Made by a program: the position numbers and the translations under genes. The notes beneath the pieces are model-generated. The model was not told where the DNA came from. It did no database searches and saw only the letters and a program-made list of their open reading frames with translations. A DNA stretch of 64,000 nucleotides from Hyphomicrobiales bacterium (GTDB lineage: Bacteria > Pseudomonadota > Alphaproteobacteria > Rhizobiales > Rhizobiaceae), in NCBI GenBank assembly GCA_900469615.1, contig UBYA01000010.1, positions 119,597 to 183,596 of the forward strand. The letters run 5' to 3'. Shown here one piece after another: positions 19,066-28,845 of the stretch. Numbering within the stretch: position 1 is the first letter of the stretch; every line of letters starts with the position of its first letter.

Positions 19066-19086
19066 GGCGCCGATATTGCCGGCGCC
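19066..19086 (-). terminator. Possible terminator hairpin after gor
   Basis: GGCGCCG (19066-19072) and CGGCGCC (19080-19086) form a seven-base GC stem 11 bases after the gor stop. No U tract follows on the minus strand, so termination is uncertain. Confidence 0.25.
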
Positions 19087-19097
19087 AATCGGGCGCT

Positions 19098-20483
19098 TTA
19101 CACGCGCTCGCCGTTGCGAATGCGATAGCTCGGCGAATACATCGTCACCAATTCTTCCGCAGCCGTCGGATGCACCGCCATGGTACGGTCGAAATCGTCC
19201 TTGGTGCAGCCGGCTTTCAGCGGAATGCCGAGAAGCTGCGCCATCTCGCCGGCATCGTGGCCGAGAATATGCGCGCCGATCACCTTGCGGTCGGCGGCAT
19301 TGACGATCAGCTTCATGATCGTCTTCTCGCTGCGGCCGGAAAGCGTTGCCTTCATCGGCCGGAACTGCGCGCGATAGACTTCCAGCTCCGGATAGCGCTT
19401 GGCCGCCTCTTCCTCGGTCAGGCCAACCGTGCCGATCTCCGGCTGAGAGAAGACCGCCGTCGCAATGAGCTCATGATCCGGCCGCGTCGGGTTGTTCTTG
19501 TAGACCGTTTCGATGAAGCACATGGCTTCATGGATCGCGACGGGCGTCAGCTGCACCCGGTCGGTGACGTCGCCGAGCGCATAGATGTTCGGCGCGGACG
19601 TACGCGAATATTCGTCGACGACGATCGCACCCTGCTCGTTGATCGCGACACCCGCAGCTTCCAGCCCGAGGTTTTCCGTATTTGGCGCGCGGCCCAGCGC
19701 CAGCATGACGGTATCGACGGTCAGCACCTTGTCGTTCTTCGTCCGGACACTGAGACCATTCGCCACTTTCTCGACGCTCGATATGATGTCGTGGCAGAGA
19801 ATGCGGATGCCCTTCTCCTCCATCGCCTCATGAAGACCCTTGCGCAGGTCCTGGTCGAAGCGCGACAGGATTTCGGCGCCGCGGTAGATCAGCGTCGTCT
19901 CGACGCCGAGACCGTGGAAGATATTGGCGAATTCGACGGCGATATAGCCGCCGCCGGCAATCAGGATCGATTTCGGAAGCTCCTCCAGATGGAAAGCTTC
20001 ATTCGAGGAAATGCAAAGCTCATGTCCGGGCAACGCCGGATGCAGATTCGGCCTGCCGCCGGTCGCAATGACGATGGTTTCCGCCGTGACGGTCCGGCCG
20101 GTCTTCAGTAGCCTGACCGTGTGGGCATCCACCAGCTCGGCGCGCGTATCGAAGATATCTGCCTTGGCGTTGTCGAGCCCCTTGCGATACAGGCCCTCCA
20201 GCCGGGCGATTTCCTTGTCCTTCGCCTCGATCAGCTTCTTCCAGTCGAAGCTGCTTTCGCCGACCGTCCAGCCGAAGCCGGCCGCATCCTCGAAATGCTC
20301 GCTATACTGCGAGGCATAGACGAACAGCTTCTTCGGCACGCAGCCGCGGATGACGCAGGTGCCGCCATATCGATATTCTTCCGCGATGCCGACCTTCTTG
20401 CCGAGCGATGCAGCCACGCGCGCGCTGCGCACACCACCGGAGCCGCCGCCAATCACGAAAAGGTCGAAATCAAACGAGGGCAT
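19098..20483 (-). CDS. gor: Glutathione-disulfide reductase
   Basis: 461-residue FAD/NADPH flavoprotein. FAD loop GGGSGGVRSA, redox-active disulfide GGTCVIRGCVPKK (about residues 42-47), NADPH-binding IAGGGYIAVEFA with downstream arginine, and the dimer-contributed active-site HPTAAEE near the C-terminus. It reduces GSSG to GSH with NADPH. Cytoplasmic. It lies downstream of a strong terminator that closes the rpiA-DUF2059 unit, so it probably has its own promoter in the 75 bases upstream. Confidence 0.95.
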   Translation of the reverse strand: MPSFDFDLFVIGGGSGGVRSARVAASLGKKVGIAEEYRYGGTCVIRGCVPKKLFVYASQYSEHFEDAAGFGWTVGESSFDWKKLIEAKDKEIARLEGLYRKGLDNAKADIFDTRAELVDAHTVRLLKTGRTVTAETIVIATGGRPNLHPALPGHELCISSNEAFHLEELPKSILIAGGGYIAVEFANIFHGLGVETTLIYRGAEILSRFDQDLRKGLHEAMEEKGIRILCHDIISSVEKVANGLSVRTKNDKVLTVDTVMLALGRAPNTENLGLEAAGVAINEQGAIVVDEYSRTSAPNIYALGDVTDRVQLTPVAIHEAMCFIETVYKNNPTRPDHELIATAVFSQPEIGTVGLTEEEAAKRYPELEVYRAQFRPMKATLSGRSEKTIMKLIVNAADRKVIGAHILGHDAGEMAQLLGIPLKAGCTKDDFDRTMAVHPTAAEELVTMYSPSYRIRNGERV

Positions 20484-20558
20484 CGATGGCTCCTATAGAC
20501 ATGAACTTGCGCGCGAAGCGCCATTGGGGGTCGGCCTTCATATAGGGAGCCGCGGCAC

Positions 20559-20589
20559 AAAAAGAAAAGCCCGGAATCGATCCGGGCTT
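20559..20589 (-). terminator. Rho-independent terminator of rpiA-DUF2059 operon
   Basis: Perfect nine-base stem (AAGCCCGGA at 20567-20575 with TCCGGGCTT at 20581-20589, loop of five), followed on the minus strand by TTTTCTTTTT. It is about 78 bases after the DUF2059 stop. Confidence 0.75.
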
Positions 20590-20666
20590 CGAATTTGCAG
20601 CTGCCTGCCGCCGATAGCGAAAACCTGAAACCAGGCGTCCGGAACGGCGCGGCGGCAAGCCGTCGA

Positions 20667-21215
20667 TTACTGCTTCGGCGCAGGCTGGGCGGCGGCGTCC
20701 GGCGTAACGACCGGCTGCTTGACGACCTTCTGCAGCGCATCGTTGCTCTGGTTTGCAAGGTCGCGCGAAATGCCCTGGCTCCAGATATCGGCAGCCTTGT
20801 AGAGCTCGCGCGTGGCAAGAGGGCCATCCTTGAGGAGCTTCTTGCCGGCCGGCGAATTGTAGAAATCGGCGATCGCCTTGAGCTCATCCGAAGAGAAGGC
20901 CTTGGCGTAGGTGATGGCGGCTTCGCGCTCGAGGTCGGCACGGCGCGGTGCAAGTGCCAGAGCGGTGGCATCGACCGTCGAGTTGATCGCATCGCCGAAG
21001 TTCGGGTTGGCCTGGATCATCGTGCTCTTCAGCTGCTCGGCCAGGTTCGGCAGGATGTTGTCGAACTGGTTGGTGATACCGAGAGCGTTGATCGCGGCGC
21101 GCGCAGCCTTAATCTGGTCCTCGGAGACTTCCTGTGCATTCACAGAGCCGAAGGCAATGCCAGAAAGAAGAACGGTTGCAGCGGCAAGACGGCCAAGACC
21201 CGCAAATTTGATCAT
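20667..21215 (-). CDS. DUF2059 secreted protein
   Basis: 182 residues. Signal peptide with cleavage at VNA/QEV (about residue 28). The mature part contains the DUF2059 segment, AITYAKAFSSDELKAIADFY followed by NSPAGKKLL, typical of small periplasmic helical proteins of unknown function. ATG at 21215 is chosen: an AGGAG lies upstream and the signal peptide begins there; an upstream in-frame extension is Arg-rich and not plausible. Only 13 bases separate it from rpiA, so the two are one transcription unit ending in the terminator at 20559-20589. Confidence 0.85.
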   Translation of the reverse strand: MIKFAGLGRLAAATVLLSGIAFGSVNAQEVSEDQIKAARAAINALGITNQFDNILPNLAEQLKSTMIQANPNFGDAINSTVDATALALAPRRADLEREAAITYAKAFSSDELKAIADFYNSPAGKKLLKDGPLATRELYKAADIWSQGISRDLANQSNDALQKVVKQPVVTPDAAAQPAPKQ

Positions 21216-21228
21216 GAGATGAGTGCTC

Positions 21229-21930
21229 CTATGTATTGTTCGCCTGCAACGTACGCGCACCGGCGGGGCCGGCAATAATCGCTAATGTCGCCATATGGAT
21301 AAAGAGCCCGTGTTCGACAACGCCGGGAATCGAATTGAGCTCGCTCGACAGCGCCTCTGCATCAGGAATGCGGCCGAAAGATGCATCGACGATGAAATGC
21401 CCTCCATCGGTGACGAAGGCGTTATCGCCGGAGCGGCGCAGGTCGAGCGCGCCCGAAAGGCCAAGCCGCGATGCCGCCTTCTCGATGAGGATACGGGTGG
21501 AAGCCAGACCGAACGGATTGACCTCGATCGGCAACGGGAAAGCGCCGAGGGTCTCGACGACCTTGCTCTGATCGGCGATGACGATCATGCGCGCTGACGA
21601 GGCTGCAACGATCTTCTCGCGCAGCAGCGCGCCGCCACCGCCCTTGATCAGGGTCAGCGCGCCGTCCACTTCGTCGGCGCCGTCAATGGTGAGATCGAGT
21701 TCGGGAAGCTCGTCGAGAGTCTTCAGCGGGACGCCGAGCTCCTTGCACAGTTTCGCCGTTCTCTCGGACGTCGGGACGCCTTGAATCGAAAGCCCCGCCG
21801 AGACCTTCCCGGCAAGCAGCCGAACGAACTCCTCCGCGGTACTGCCAGTGCCGATCCCGAGCCGCATGCCGCTTTCGACATGCGCCAGGGCTGCCCTTGC
21901 AGCCTCGATTTTCATCTGGCGGGCGTCCAT
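21229..21930 (-). CDS. rpiA: Ribose-5-phosphate isomerase A
   Basis: 233 residues, standard RpiA length. Motifs: [12 protein letters not shown] (phosphate binding), DGADEVD (about 85-91, catalytic Asp pair), [11 protein letters not shown] and VEVNPFG-like IEVNPFG. It interconverts ribose 5-phosphate and ribulose 5-phosphate in the pentose phosphate pathway. ATG start with AGGTGG just upstream. First gene of a two-gene unit with the DUF2059 gene; divergent from gph, another carbon-metabolism gene, across 195 bases. Confidence 0.95.
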   Translation of the reverse strand: MDARQMKIEAARAALAHVESGMRLGIGTGSTAEEFVRLLAGKVSAGLSIQGVPTSERTAKLCKELGVPLKTLDELPELDLTIDGADEVDGALTLIKGGGGALLREKIVAASSARMIVIADQSKVVETLGAFPLPIEVNPFGLASTRILIEKAASRLGLSGALDLRRSGDNAFVTDGGHFIVDASFGRIPDAEALSSELNSIPGVVEHGLFIHMATLAIIAGPAGARTLQANNT

Positions 21931-22125
21931 GCGCCACCTGCTCCCATTGTTGCGTTGGTCTGCTGTTTACACGGCTCTCCAGCCAAACGAAAGCCAAAAT
22001 AACGGCACGATATAGAAATCCGGCCCCCTCTTTCTCAAGGCTTCCGGGCTCCTTTGGTTGCAATTGCCCGCGTGATCTTCTAACTCCGAAAGACGCTCTC
22101 TTTTCTATGCAAAGGCCGATTCCTC

Positions 22126-22800
22126 GTGAAATCTCCCCTTGTCGTCTTCGATCTCGATGGCACGCTGCTGGACACGCATGCGGACCTCATCGTCAGCCTG
22201 AACTATACGATCGCCGCCCTCAAGCTTCCGCCCGTCAGCTACGACGACGTGACGCATCTCGTCGGCAGCGGCGCGCAGGTGATGATCGAGCGGGCCTGCA
22301 AGCTGCACGGCTATACGCTGACATCGGAAGAATTACCTTCCCTGCTTCAGCGCTTCATAACCCATTATTCCGAGGCGATGCCGGGCGCCACGCAACCCTA
22401 TCCGGGACTGCTGGCAGCGCTCGCCACGCTTAAGAACCAGGGCTACAAGCTGGCCGTCTGCACCAACAAGATGGAATCGCTCGCGCGCACGCTGCTCGAC
22501 CGGCTGAACCTGACCCATTATTTCGAGGCCATAACCGGCGGAGACACCTTCACCGTGCGCAAGCCGAATGCCGAACACCTGATCGGCACCGTCGAACGAG
22601 CCGGCGGCGACATCGCCCGCACCGTCATGATCGGCGACAGCGTCAACGATATCCTCGTCGCCCGCAACGCCGGCGTTCCCTCCATCGCGGTCCCCTTCGG
22701 CTATTCGGACGTCGGCGTGGAAACGCTCGGACCGAGCCGCATCATCTACCACTATGCCGAATTGACTCCGGAACTGGTCGAGGGACTGCTCGCCGCTTGA
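22126..22800 (+). CDS. gph: Phosphoglycolate phosphatase-like HAD hydrolase
   Basis: 224-residue HAD-superfamily phosphatase. Motif I is FDLDGTLLDT (nucleophile and acid Asp at residues 9 and 11), motif II the Thr in VCTNK, and motif III/IV GDSVNDILVARNAG. Length and cap type fit Gph, which clears 2-phosphoglycolate. Substrate specificity within this family cannot be proved from sequence. GTG start at 22126 is required for motif I with a short lead. Divergent from rpiA. Confidence 0.85.
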   Translation: MKSPLVVFDLDGTLLDTHADLIVSLNYTIAALKLPPVSYDDVTHLVGSGAQVMIERACKLHGYTLTSEELPSLLQRFITHYSEAMPGATQPYPGLLAALATLKNQGYKLAVCTNKMESLARTLLDRLNLTHYFEAITGGDTFTVRKPNAEHLIGTVERAGGDIARTVMIGDSVNDILVARNAGVPSIAVPFGYSDVGVETLGPSRIIYHYAELTPELVEGLLAA

Positions 22801-22953
22801 GACCGCTGAAATCCCGTTGGTTCAGCGGGCTGCTTGACCGTTCCTTTCTCTCACGCTCCGATGTCACCTTCGGTAGCCGTGAGTGGCGGATCGCGGCGAA
22901 GAACTGAGCGGATTGCCGGCCGACGCCGCGCGTCGTACCATACAGCCAGATAC

Positions 22954-22980
22954 AAAAAAGGGCGGCCGAAGGGCCGCCCT
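22954..22980 (-). terminator. Rho-independent terminator of the L,D-transpeptidase gene
   Basis: Nine-base arms at 22959-22967 and 22972-22980 with a four-base loop; the six A residues at 22954-22959 become a U tract on the minus-strand transcript. It lies 25 bases beyond the stop of the transpeptidase gene. Confidence 0.8.
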
Positions 22981-23005
22981 TTCGCATTTTCCTGATCGAC
23001 CGAAC

Positions 23006-24907
23006 TCAGATCTGAGCCGTGCGTGCCTTGGAGGTCGCATCGAGCGCCTTCAGCGTGGCCGCGTCGCGATCGTAAACGTCGTTGAAATACTGGATGACGC
23101 CGTCCTTGTTCGGCCAAGCGGTGAAGTACGCGATATAGATCGGGAACTTCTGCGGCACCGAGACACCCTTGTTCTGGCCGGTCGCGATCTGCTTGGCAAC
23201 GTCGTCGACCGTCGTGTCGAGCACGGCGGCAGCCATCGCGCGCGGATCGGCAAGGCGGACGCAGCCGTGGCTGAGCGCGCGCATGTCCTTCTTGAAGAAG
23301 CTCTTCTGCGGCGTGTCGTGCATGTAGATCGCATGCGAATTCGGGAAGAGGATCTTCAGCTCGCCCAATGCGTTGTCGCTGCTCGGCGGCTGGCGAACCG
23401 AGATGCTCTTGGTCGAACCGTACCAGTCGACGCTGGACGATGCCACGGCATGGCCGCCGACTTCGACCTGATAGCCCATGCGGTCGAGATAGTTCGGATC
23501 GGCACGCAGCTTCGGCAGCATCTCGTTGATGATGATCGACTGCGGAACGCCCCAGAAGGGGTTGAATTCGACCGTCTGCACCTGGTTTTCGAAGAAGAAG
23601 GTCTGGTGCTGCTTGCTGCCGACGACGACACGCATCGACAGCTGTTCCTGGTTGTTGTTGTAGTAGTAAACCATGAACGCGGGCTGATTGATGAAGACAT
23701 AGCGCGGGCCGAGTTCGGCCGGCAGCCAGCGCAGCTGCTCCATCGCGATGATCAGCTTCTGGATCTTCACGTCATTGTTCTCGCCCACCATGGCGCGAAC
23801 CGAGGAGGGGCCGATGACGCCATCGGCCGTCAGACCCTTTTCCCGCTGGAAGTCCTCGACCAGGGAGACGAGCTCAGGCGTATAATCCGGCGTCCCCAGA
23901 TAAGCGTCGAAAAGATCGGCATGAGCCGTCTTCAGCGCCTCGGAGCCGCGATGCTGGATCGCCTTGATGATATTGGCCATCTCCGGCGAGCTGCCGCCCG
24001 GCTTGAGAATGCCGGTCAGGGAAATGGAGATGTGGTTGCCGTCCGATCCCGATTCGGCGCGCAGCTTCGCGAGTTCCGCCTTCAGCTGCATGAACTGCTG
24101 GTTGGACGGGCTGCGGCTGTTGAGATAGGCGGCAACATCCGGGCTCGCCCGCAATACGTCGAGCATCGCCGTGAGATTGACGTCCTTGCGCTTGAAATCG
24201 TGGTAGCCCGAGATCTTGTTGGGGTCGAGGCGGCCGCGGATCGTATCCTGGACGAACATCAGCACCTTGCCGGACAGCGCCAGCTCGAACTGCATCAGCG
24301 CGCGGTCACGCATCACCGGATCGGCGTCCGCAGCATCGGCGCTCGGCGGCGTCACCGCATAATCGGCGGGGTCGAGACCGACGGAGCCGGCGTCTGCGAG
24401 GACGCTCATGGCAGCCTTGGCCTTTTCGCTGACGGCATGGTCGGCGACCCAGAGAAGCGGCTTGCCCTGATCGGCGTAATAAGCCTCGATGGCCTTGGCG
24501 ATGTCATTGGTCGCCATGACACGCGCATCCGCCAGATAGCGGCGCTGGGAAGATTCCGTATCGACCGCGACCGGTGCCGGCGAGGCGTCGGCAACGGCGC
24601 CGGTCACAACCGGATCGGCGAAATGCGCCGTCGACACCAGACGCATCTGGTCGGCCTTGTAGGTATAGTATTTCGGAGCACTGACGGTCGGCAGCGGCTG
24701 CTTGGCCTGCGGCGGCTGATCGGGGTTCAGCATCGTCTGCCCAGGGTTGACGGGAACCGGAGCCGAAACCTGCGTGCTCTGCTGACGCCCCTGACCGCCG
24801 CGAATAAAGTCCATGAGGGTCATGGCATTTGCGGAGGTTGCGCCGATGGAGGAAAGGCAACAGGAAAGAGCCAGGACGGATGCTGTGGCTTTAATGGCAA
24901 GTTTCAT
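23006..24907 (-). CDS. L,D-transpeptidase (YcbB/LdtD-like) with peptidoglycan-binding domain
   Basis: 633 residues. A signal peptide ends near ATSANA (residue 28). A long N-terminal part (about 100-330) resembles the scaffold of YcbB-type enzymes; a peptidoglycan-binding repeat follows (LVEDFQREKGLTADGVIGPSS broken: LVEDFQREKGL, TADGVIGPSS). The YkuD catalytic domain carries HDTPQKSFF and SHGCVRLADP (catalytic Cys at about 547). It makes 3-3 peptide cross-links or ties proteins to peptidoglycan in the periplasm; 3-3 links are abundant in Rhizobiales. Monocistronic with a strong terminator. Confidence 0.9.
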   Translation of the reverse strand: MKLAIKATASVLALSCCLSSIGATSANAMTLMDFIRGGQGRQQSTQVSAPVPVNPGQTMLNPDQPPQAKQPLPTVSAPKYYTYKADQMRLVSTAHFADPVVTGAVADASPAPVAVDTESSQRRYLADARVMATNDIAKAIEAYYADQGKPLLWVADHAVSEKAKAAMSVLADAGSVGLDPADYAVTPPSADAADADPVMRDRALMQFELALSGKVLMFVQDTIRGRLDPNKISGYHDFKRKDVNLTAMLDVLRASPDVAAYLNSRSPSNQQFMQLKAELAKLRAESGSDGNHISISLTGILKPGGSSPEMANIIKAIQHRGSEALKTAHADLFDAYLGTPDYTPELVSLVEDFQREKGLTADGVIGPSSVRAMVGENNDVKIQKLIIAMEQLRWLPAELGPRYVFINQPAFMVYYYNNNQEQLSMRVVVGSKQHQTFFFENQVQTVEFNPFWGVPQSIIINEMLPKLRADPNYLDRMGYQVEVGGHAVASSSVDWYGSTKSISVRQPPSSDNALGELKILFPNSHAIYMHDTPQKSFFKKDMRALSHGCVRLADPRAMAAAVLDTTVDDVAKQIATGQNKGVSVPQKFPIYIAYFTAWPNKDGVIQYFNDVYDRDAATLKALDATSKARTAQI

Positions 24908-25214
24908 TCTCTAATCAGTCCCTGTATCGTGCGGTAACTTCGAGCTCGACGGTGCTGTTTTCAACTCGGCCGCGATGTCTCGGACATCGTATACCCACTA
25001 TGATGAAAACGGCGAGACCCCGCCTTTCGTTCAATGCCTCAACTTCATGTGACGAAGCAGTGGCGTCTTCCGCGGTTCAGTCCACACAAAATTATGAAAT
25101 TATTGGTTAATCTTTTATTGAAATTTCCAAGGCTTTTTAAGCGAGGCCGAATGCGCCTCCGCGAATATATGGGGAGCGTGTCAAAAAGGGCACGCCGCGC
25201 CCGGGCGCCGGAAA
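24908..25214. other. AT-rich divergent intergenic region
   Basis: Divergent upstream region of the transpeptidase and fumC genes, markedly richer in A/T than the neighbours (25080-25145). It should contain both promoters. A short basic open frame is present at 25034-25219 but has no ribosome site. Confidence 0.4.
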
Positions 25215-25258
25215 CATGATTATTATAATCATGAAATAGCGCTTAGATGTTTTCATGA
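25215..25258. promoter_or_regulatory. Candidate iron-responsive (IRO/RirA-type) operator upstream of fumC
   Basis: A perfect 19-base palindrome, CATGATTAT-T-ATAATCATG (25215-25233), contains TGA-N9-TCA, the published IRO-box pattern of the rhizobial iron regulator RirA. Its right half also pairs with a second inverted repeat, TCATGAAA (25229-25236) and TTTCATGA (25251-25258). It lies 82 bases before the fumC start, a suitable place for repressor control. The palindrome is seen; the regulator is inferred. Confidence 0.5.
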
Positions 25259-25315
25259 GCCCCGTTCGGGCCTATATGGCTGCTATCTGTCTCAATGGAA
25301 AGCAGGACCAGGAAC

Positions 25316-26707
25316 ATGACGTCCACCCGCACCGAAACCGATACCTTTGGCCCGATCGAGGTTGCCAGCGACCGCTATTGGGGCGCGCAGGCGCAGCGCT
25401 CGCTCGGCAACTTCAAGATCGGCTGGGAAAAGCAGCCGCTATCGGTCGTCCGCGCCCTCGGCATTGTCAAGCAGGCGGCCGCGCGGGCCAATATGGATCT
25501 CGGCCAGCTCGATCCGGCGCTCGGCAAAGCCATCGAGGCGGCTGCGCAGGAGGTCATCGACGGCAAGCTCAACGATCACTTCCCGCTGGTTGTCTGGCAG
25601 ACCGGCTCCGGCACGCAGTCCAACATGAATGCCAACGAAGTGATCTCGAACCGCGCGATCGAAATGCTCGGCGGCGTCATGGGCTCGAAGAAGCCGGTGC
25701 ATCCGAACGATCATGTCAACATGAGCCAATCGTCCAACGACACCTATCCCACGGCGATGCACATCGCCTGCGCCGAGCAGATCGTCCATCATCTGCTGCC
25801 TGCCCTGCGGCACCTGCACGCAGCGCTGGAAAAGAAGGTCGCCGACTTCGCCCATATCATCAAGATCGGCCGCACCCATACGCAGGATGCAACGCCGCTG
25901 ACGCTTGGCCAGGAATTTTCCGGCTATGCCGCACAGGTCGCCTCCTCGATCAAGCGTATCGAGCTGACCCTGCCGGGCCTCTGCGAACTTGCCCAGGGCG
26001 GCACGGCCGTCGGAACCGGCCTCAATGCGCCCATCGGCTTTGCCGAAAAAGTCGCGGATGAGATCGCCAGAATCACCGGCCTGCCCTTCGTCACCGCTCC
26101 GAACAAGTTCGAGGCGCTTGCCGCGCACGATTCGATGGTCTTCAGCCACGGCGCCATCAATGCGGCAGCCGCGGCACTCTTCAAGATCGCCAACGACATC
26201 CGCCTGCTCGGCTCCGGTCCGCGCTCCGGCCTCGGCGAACTGGCACTGCCGGAAAACGAGCCGGGCTCGTCGATCATGCCGGGCAAGGTCAACCCGACCC
26301 AGTGCGAGGCGCTGACGCAGGTCTGCATTCACATCTTCGGCAATAACGCCGCCCTCACCTTTGCCGACAGCCAGGGTCATTTCGAGCTCAACGTCTACAA
26401 TCCGATGATGGCCTACAATTTCCTGCAGTCGGTACAGCTGCTCGGCGATGCCGCCGTGTCCTTCACCGACAATTGCGTCGTCGGCATCGAGGCCCGCGAG
26501 GACAATATCAAGGCCGGGCTGGAGCGATCGCTGATGCTGGTGACGGCGCTCGCGCCGAAGATCGGCTACGACAATGCCGCCAAGATCGCCAAGACGGCGC
26601 ACAAGAACGGTACGACACTGAAGGAAGAGGCGCTGGCGAGCGGCCTGGTATCTTCGGAAGACTATGACGCCATCGTCCGGCCGGAAACGATGATCGGCCC
26701 GAAATAA
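25316..26707 (+). CDS. fumC: Class II fumarate hydratase
   Basis: 463 residues, the standard size. Shows [15 protein letters not shown] (substrate site), [28 protein letters not shown] (catalytic His) and the superfamily signature [11 protein letters not shown]. It hydrates fumarate to malate and needs no metal, so it works under oxidative stress or iron shortage. ATG at 25316 has CAGGAAC directly upstream; an ATG at 25295 would add seven residues. The next gene encodes the iron-sulfur class I enzyme for the same reaction. Confidence 0.95.
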   Translation: MTSTRTETDTFGPIEVASDRYWGAQAQRSLGNFKIGWEKQPLSVVRALGIVKQAAARANMDLGQLDPALGKAIEAAAQEVIDGKLNDHFPLVVWQTGSGTQSNMNANEVISNRAIEMLGGVMGSKKPVHPNDHVNMSQSSNDTYPTAMHIACAEQIVHHLLPALRHLHAALEKKVADFAHIIKIGRTHTQDATPLTLGQEFSGYAAQVASSIKRIELTLPGLCELAQGGTAVGTGLNAPIGFAEKVADEIARITGLPFVTAPNKFEALAAHDSMVFSHGAINAAAAALFKIANDIRLLGSGPRSGLGELALPENEPGSSIMPGKVNPTQCEALTQVCIHIFGNNAALTFADSQGHFELNVYNPMMAYNFLQSVQLLGDAAVSFTDNCVVGIEAREDNIKAGLERSLMLVTALAPKIGYDNAAKIAKTAHKNGTTLKEEALASGLVSSEDYDAIVRPETMIGPK

Positions 26708-26718
26708 GATCGAGAAAA

Positions 26719-26753
26719 GGGCAGGCGATCGACAGCCACCCGAACGCCTGCCC
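26719..26753 (+). terminator. Possible terminator hairpin after fumC
   Basis: Perfect nine-base arms GGGCAGGCG (26719-26727) and CGCCTGCCC (26745-26753) 11 bases after the stop. The loop is 17 bases and no U tract follows, so it may only stabilise the transcript end. Confidence 0.3.
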
Positions 26754-27039
26754 CATTCCCCGCCCAACGTTCGCCGGGACCTGCCTTTCCGCCGATGGTA
26801 AACTGCCGCTCCTGCGGGATCGATCCTTGCCAGTATTCTTTATGCCTCTGCTTCGAGGTGGCAGCTCTTCCTTCACTGTTCTTGAAAGCGGCCGATTTCA
26901 GCGCCGATTGTCTACGCCTCGTTGACAATGATGCTTTTGACGTTCCGTGCTGATTTTCAGCCGATTGCTTTTGCCTCAAGCCGGATTTAGATCGTTTCCA
27001 AACATCCTCCTCCGCCATCCGGCTTGAAAGGTTTCCCAC
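26754..27039. other. Intergenic region between the two fumarase genes
   Basis: Upstream region of the class I fumarase gene. I see no palindrome comparable to that before fumC, no clear promoter hexamers and no supportable small gene. Confidence 0.35.
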
Positions 27040-28647
27040 ATGGCTGACGATCTATTTCCCCTCGGCGACGACACGACCCCCTATCGCAAGATTTCAGGCG
27101 ATTATGTTTCCGTCGACACGTTCAAGGGCCAGGAAATCCTGACCGTCGATCCCGAAGGCATCCGCCTGCTTGCCGAAACGGCCTTTGCCGACATCAATCA
27201 CCTGCTGCGCCCCGGCCACCTGAAACAGCTCGCCTCGATCCTCGAGGACCCCGAAGCCACCGACAATGACCGCTTCGTGGCCTACGATCTGCTGAAGAAC
27301 GCCAATATCGCCGCCGGCGGCGTGCTTCCCATGTGCCAGGACACCGGCACCGCCATCATCATGGGCAAGAAGGGCCGCCGCGTCTGGACCGAAGGCGGCG
27401 ACAGCGGTGCGCTGGCCAAGGGCGTGCTCGACGCCTACGAAAAGAAGAACCTGCGCTACTCGCAGCTCGCGCCGATCAAGATGTTCGAGGAAAAGAACAC
27501 CAGGAACAATCTCCCGGCCCAGATCGATATCTACGAGGAAGGCACCGACGCCTACGAATTCCTCTTCGTCGCCAAGGGCGGCGGCTCGGCCAACAAGACT
27601 TTCCTTTATCAGGGAACGCCCTCGCTCCTCACGCACGATCGCATGCTGGACTTCCTGAAAGAGAAGATCCTGACGCTCGGCACGGCAGCCTGTCCTCCCT
27701 ATCATCTCGCCATCGTCATCGGCGGCACGTCGGCGGAGATGAACCTCAAGACGGTCAAGCTCGCCTCGACGCGGTATCTGGACTGTCTTCCCACGGAAGG
27801 CTCCGAAAGCGGGCATGCCTTCCGGGATATCGAAATGGAAAAGGAAATCCACAAGCTGACGCAGAGCCTCGGCGTCGGCGCCCAGTTCGGCGGCAAGTAT
27901 TTCTGTCATGACGTGCGCGTCATTCGCCTGCCCCGCCACGGCGCCTCGCTGCCGATCGGTCTCGGCGTCTCCTGTTCCGCCGACCGCCAGGCCAAGGGCA
28001 AGATCACCCGCGACGGCATCTTCATCGAGCAGCTCGAGACCGATCCGTCCAAATACATGCCCGAGATCGACGAAGCGAAGCTTTCCGAATCGATGGTCCG
28101 CATCGACCTCAACCGGCCGATGGCGGATATCCTCGCCGAGCTGTCGCAGCATCCGGTCAAGACGCGGCTGTCGCTGACCGGCACCATCATCGTCGCGCGC
28201 GATCTGGCGCATGCCAAGATTCGCGAGCGTCTGGAGAAGGGCGAAGGCATGCCGGAATACCTGAAAAACCATCCGGTCTATTATGCCGGTCCGGCAAAGA
28301 CGCCCGCCGGATATGCCTCGGGCTCCTTCGGCCCGACGACGGCCGGCCGCATGGACAGCTATGTCGACCAGTTCCAGTCCTTCGGCGGCTCCATGGTCAT
28401 GCTTGCCAAGGGCAACCGCTCGCGCGCCGTGCGTGAAGCCTGCAAGACATATGGCGGCTTCTATCTCGGCTCGATCGGCGGTCCGGCGGCCCGCCTTGCG
28501 CAGGACTGCATCAGGAAGGTCGAGGTGCTGGAATATCCCGAGCTCGGCATGGAGGCCGTCTGGAAAATCGAGGTCGAGGACTTCCCGGCCTTCATCGTCA
28601 TCGACGACAAGGGCAACGACTTCTTCCAGGAGCTCAATCTGGGGTAA
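27040..28647 (+). CDS. fumA: Class I (iron-sulfur) fumarate hydratase
   Basis: 535 residues with both class I domains. Cysteines expected to hold the [4Fe-4S] cluster lie in [11 protein letters not shown] (about residue 99), [15 protein letters not shown] (about 216) and [12 protein letters not shown]. The C-terminal beta domain contains GTTAGRMD-type [11 protein letters not shown]. It catalyses the same fumarate-malate step as the upstream FumC but has an oxygen- and iron-sensitive cluster. ATG at 27040. Same orientation as fumC with 332 bases between them, so it is probably a separate transcript; ends at a strong terminator. Confidence 0.93.
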   Translation: MADDLFPLGDDTTPYRKISGDYVSVDTFKGQEILTVDPEGIRLLAETAFADINHLLRPGHLKQLASILEDPEATDNDRFVAYDLLKNANIAAGGVLPMCQDTGTAIIMGKKGRRVWTEGGDSGALAKGVLDAYEKKNLRYSQLAPIKMFEEKNTRNNLPAQIDIYEEGTDAYEFLFVAKGGGSANKTFLYQGTPSLLTHDRMLDFLKEKILTLGTAACPPYHLAIVIGGTSAEMNLKTVKLASTRYLDCLPTEGSESGHAFRDIEMEKEIHKLTQSLGVGAQFGGKYFCHDVRVIRLPRHGASLPIGLGVSCSADRQAKGKITRDGIFIEQLETDPSKYMPEIDEAKLSESMVRIDLNRPMADILAELSQHPVKTRLSLTGTIIVARDLAHAKIRERLEKGEGMPEYLKNHPVYYAGPAKTPAGYASGSFGPTTAGRMDSYVDQFQSFGGSMVMLAKGNRSRAVREACKTYGGFYLGSIGGPAARLAQDCIRKVEVLEYPELGMEAVWKIEVEDFPAFIVIDDKGNDFFQELNLG

Positions 28648-28672
28648 AGTCAACGCCTGGTATCTGACGATC

Positions 28673-28700
28673 AAAAAGAGGACGCCGACGGCGTCCTTTT
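28673..28700 (+). terminator. Rho-independent terminator of class I fumarase gene
   Basis: Stem GGACGCC (28680-28686) with GGCGTCC (28690-28696), three-base loop, then TTTT, flanked upstream by AAAAAGA that can extend the pairing. It begins 26 bases after the stop. Confidence 0.75.
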
Positions 28701-28845
28701 CTGTAAAAACGCACTTCAACTGTAGTTATTTCGAATAAAAACCGAATGACAGAGGATTTCTCATAACCATCTTCTTAATATTTTTTCAAAGAATCTCTGC
28801 ATAAGTAGAAATGGGAATTAACCAATACATGTACGGAGCTCACCG

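Noticed and set aside
22883..24937. 684-codon open frame antisense to the L,D-transpeptidase gene
   Set aside because: No protein-like features, and it would run through a strong minus-strand terminator.
25034..25219. 61-codon basic open frame upstream of fumC
   Set aside because: Very basic and partly amphipathic product looked like a small peptide gene, but no ribosome site precedes any of its ATGs and its end runs into the operator-like palindrome.
27094..28719. 541-codon open frame antisense to the class I fumarase gene
   Set aside because: Starts beyond a terminator and has no recognisable motif; the plus-strand enzyme is intact.
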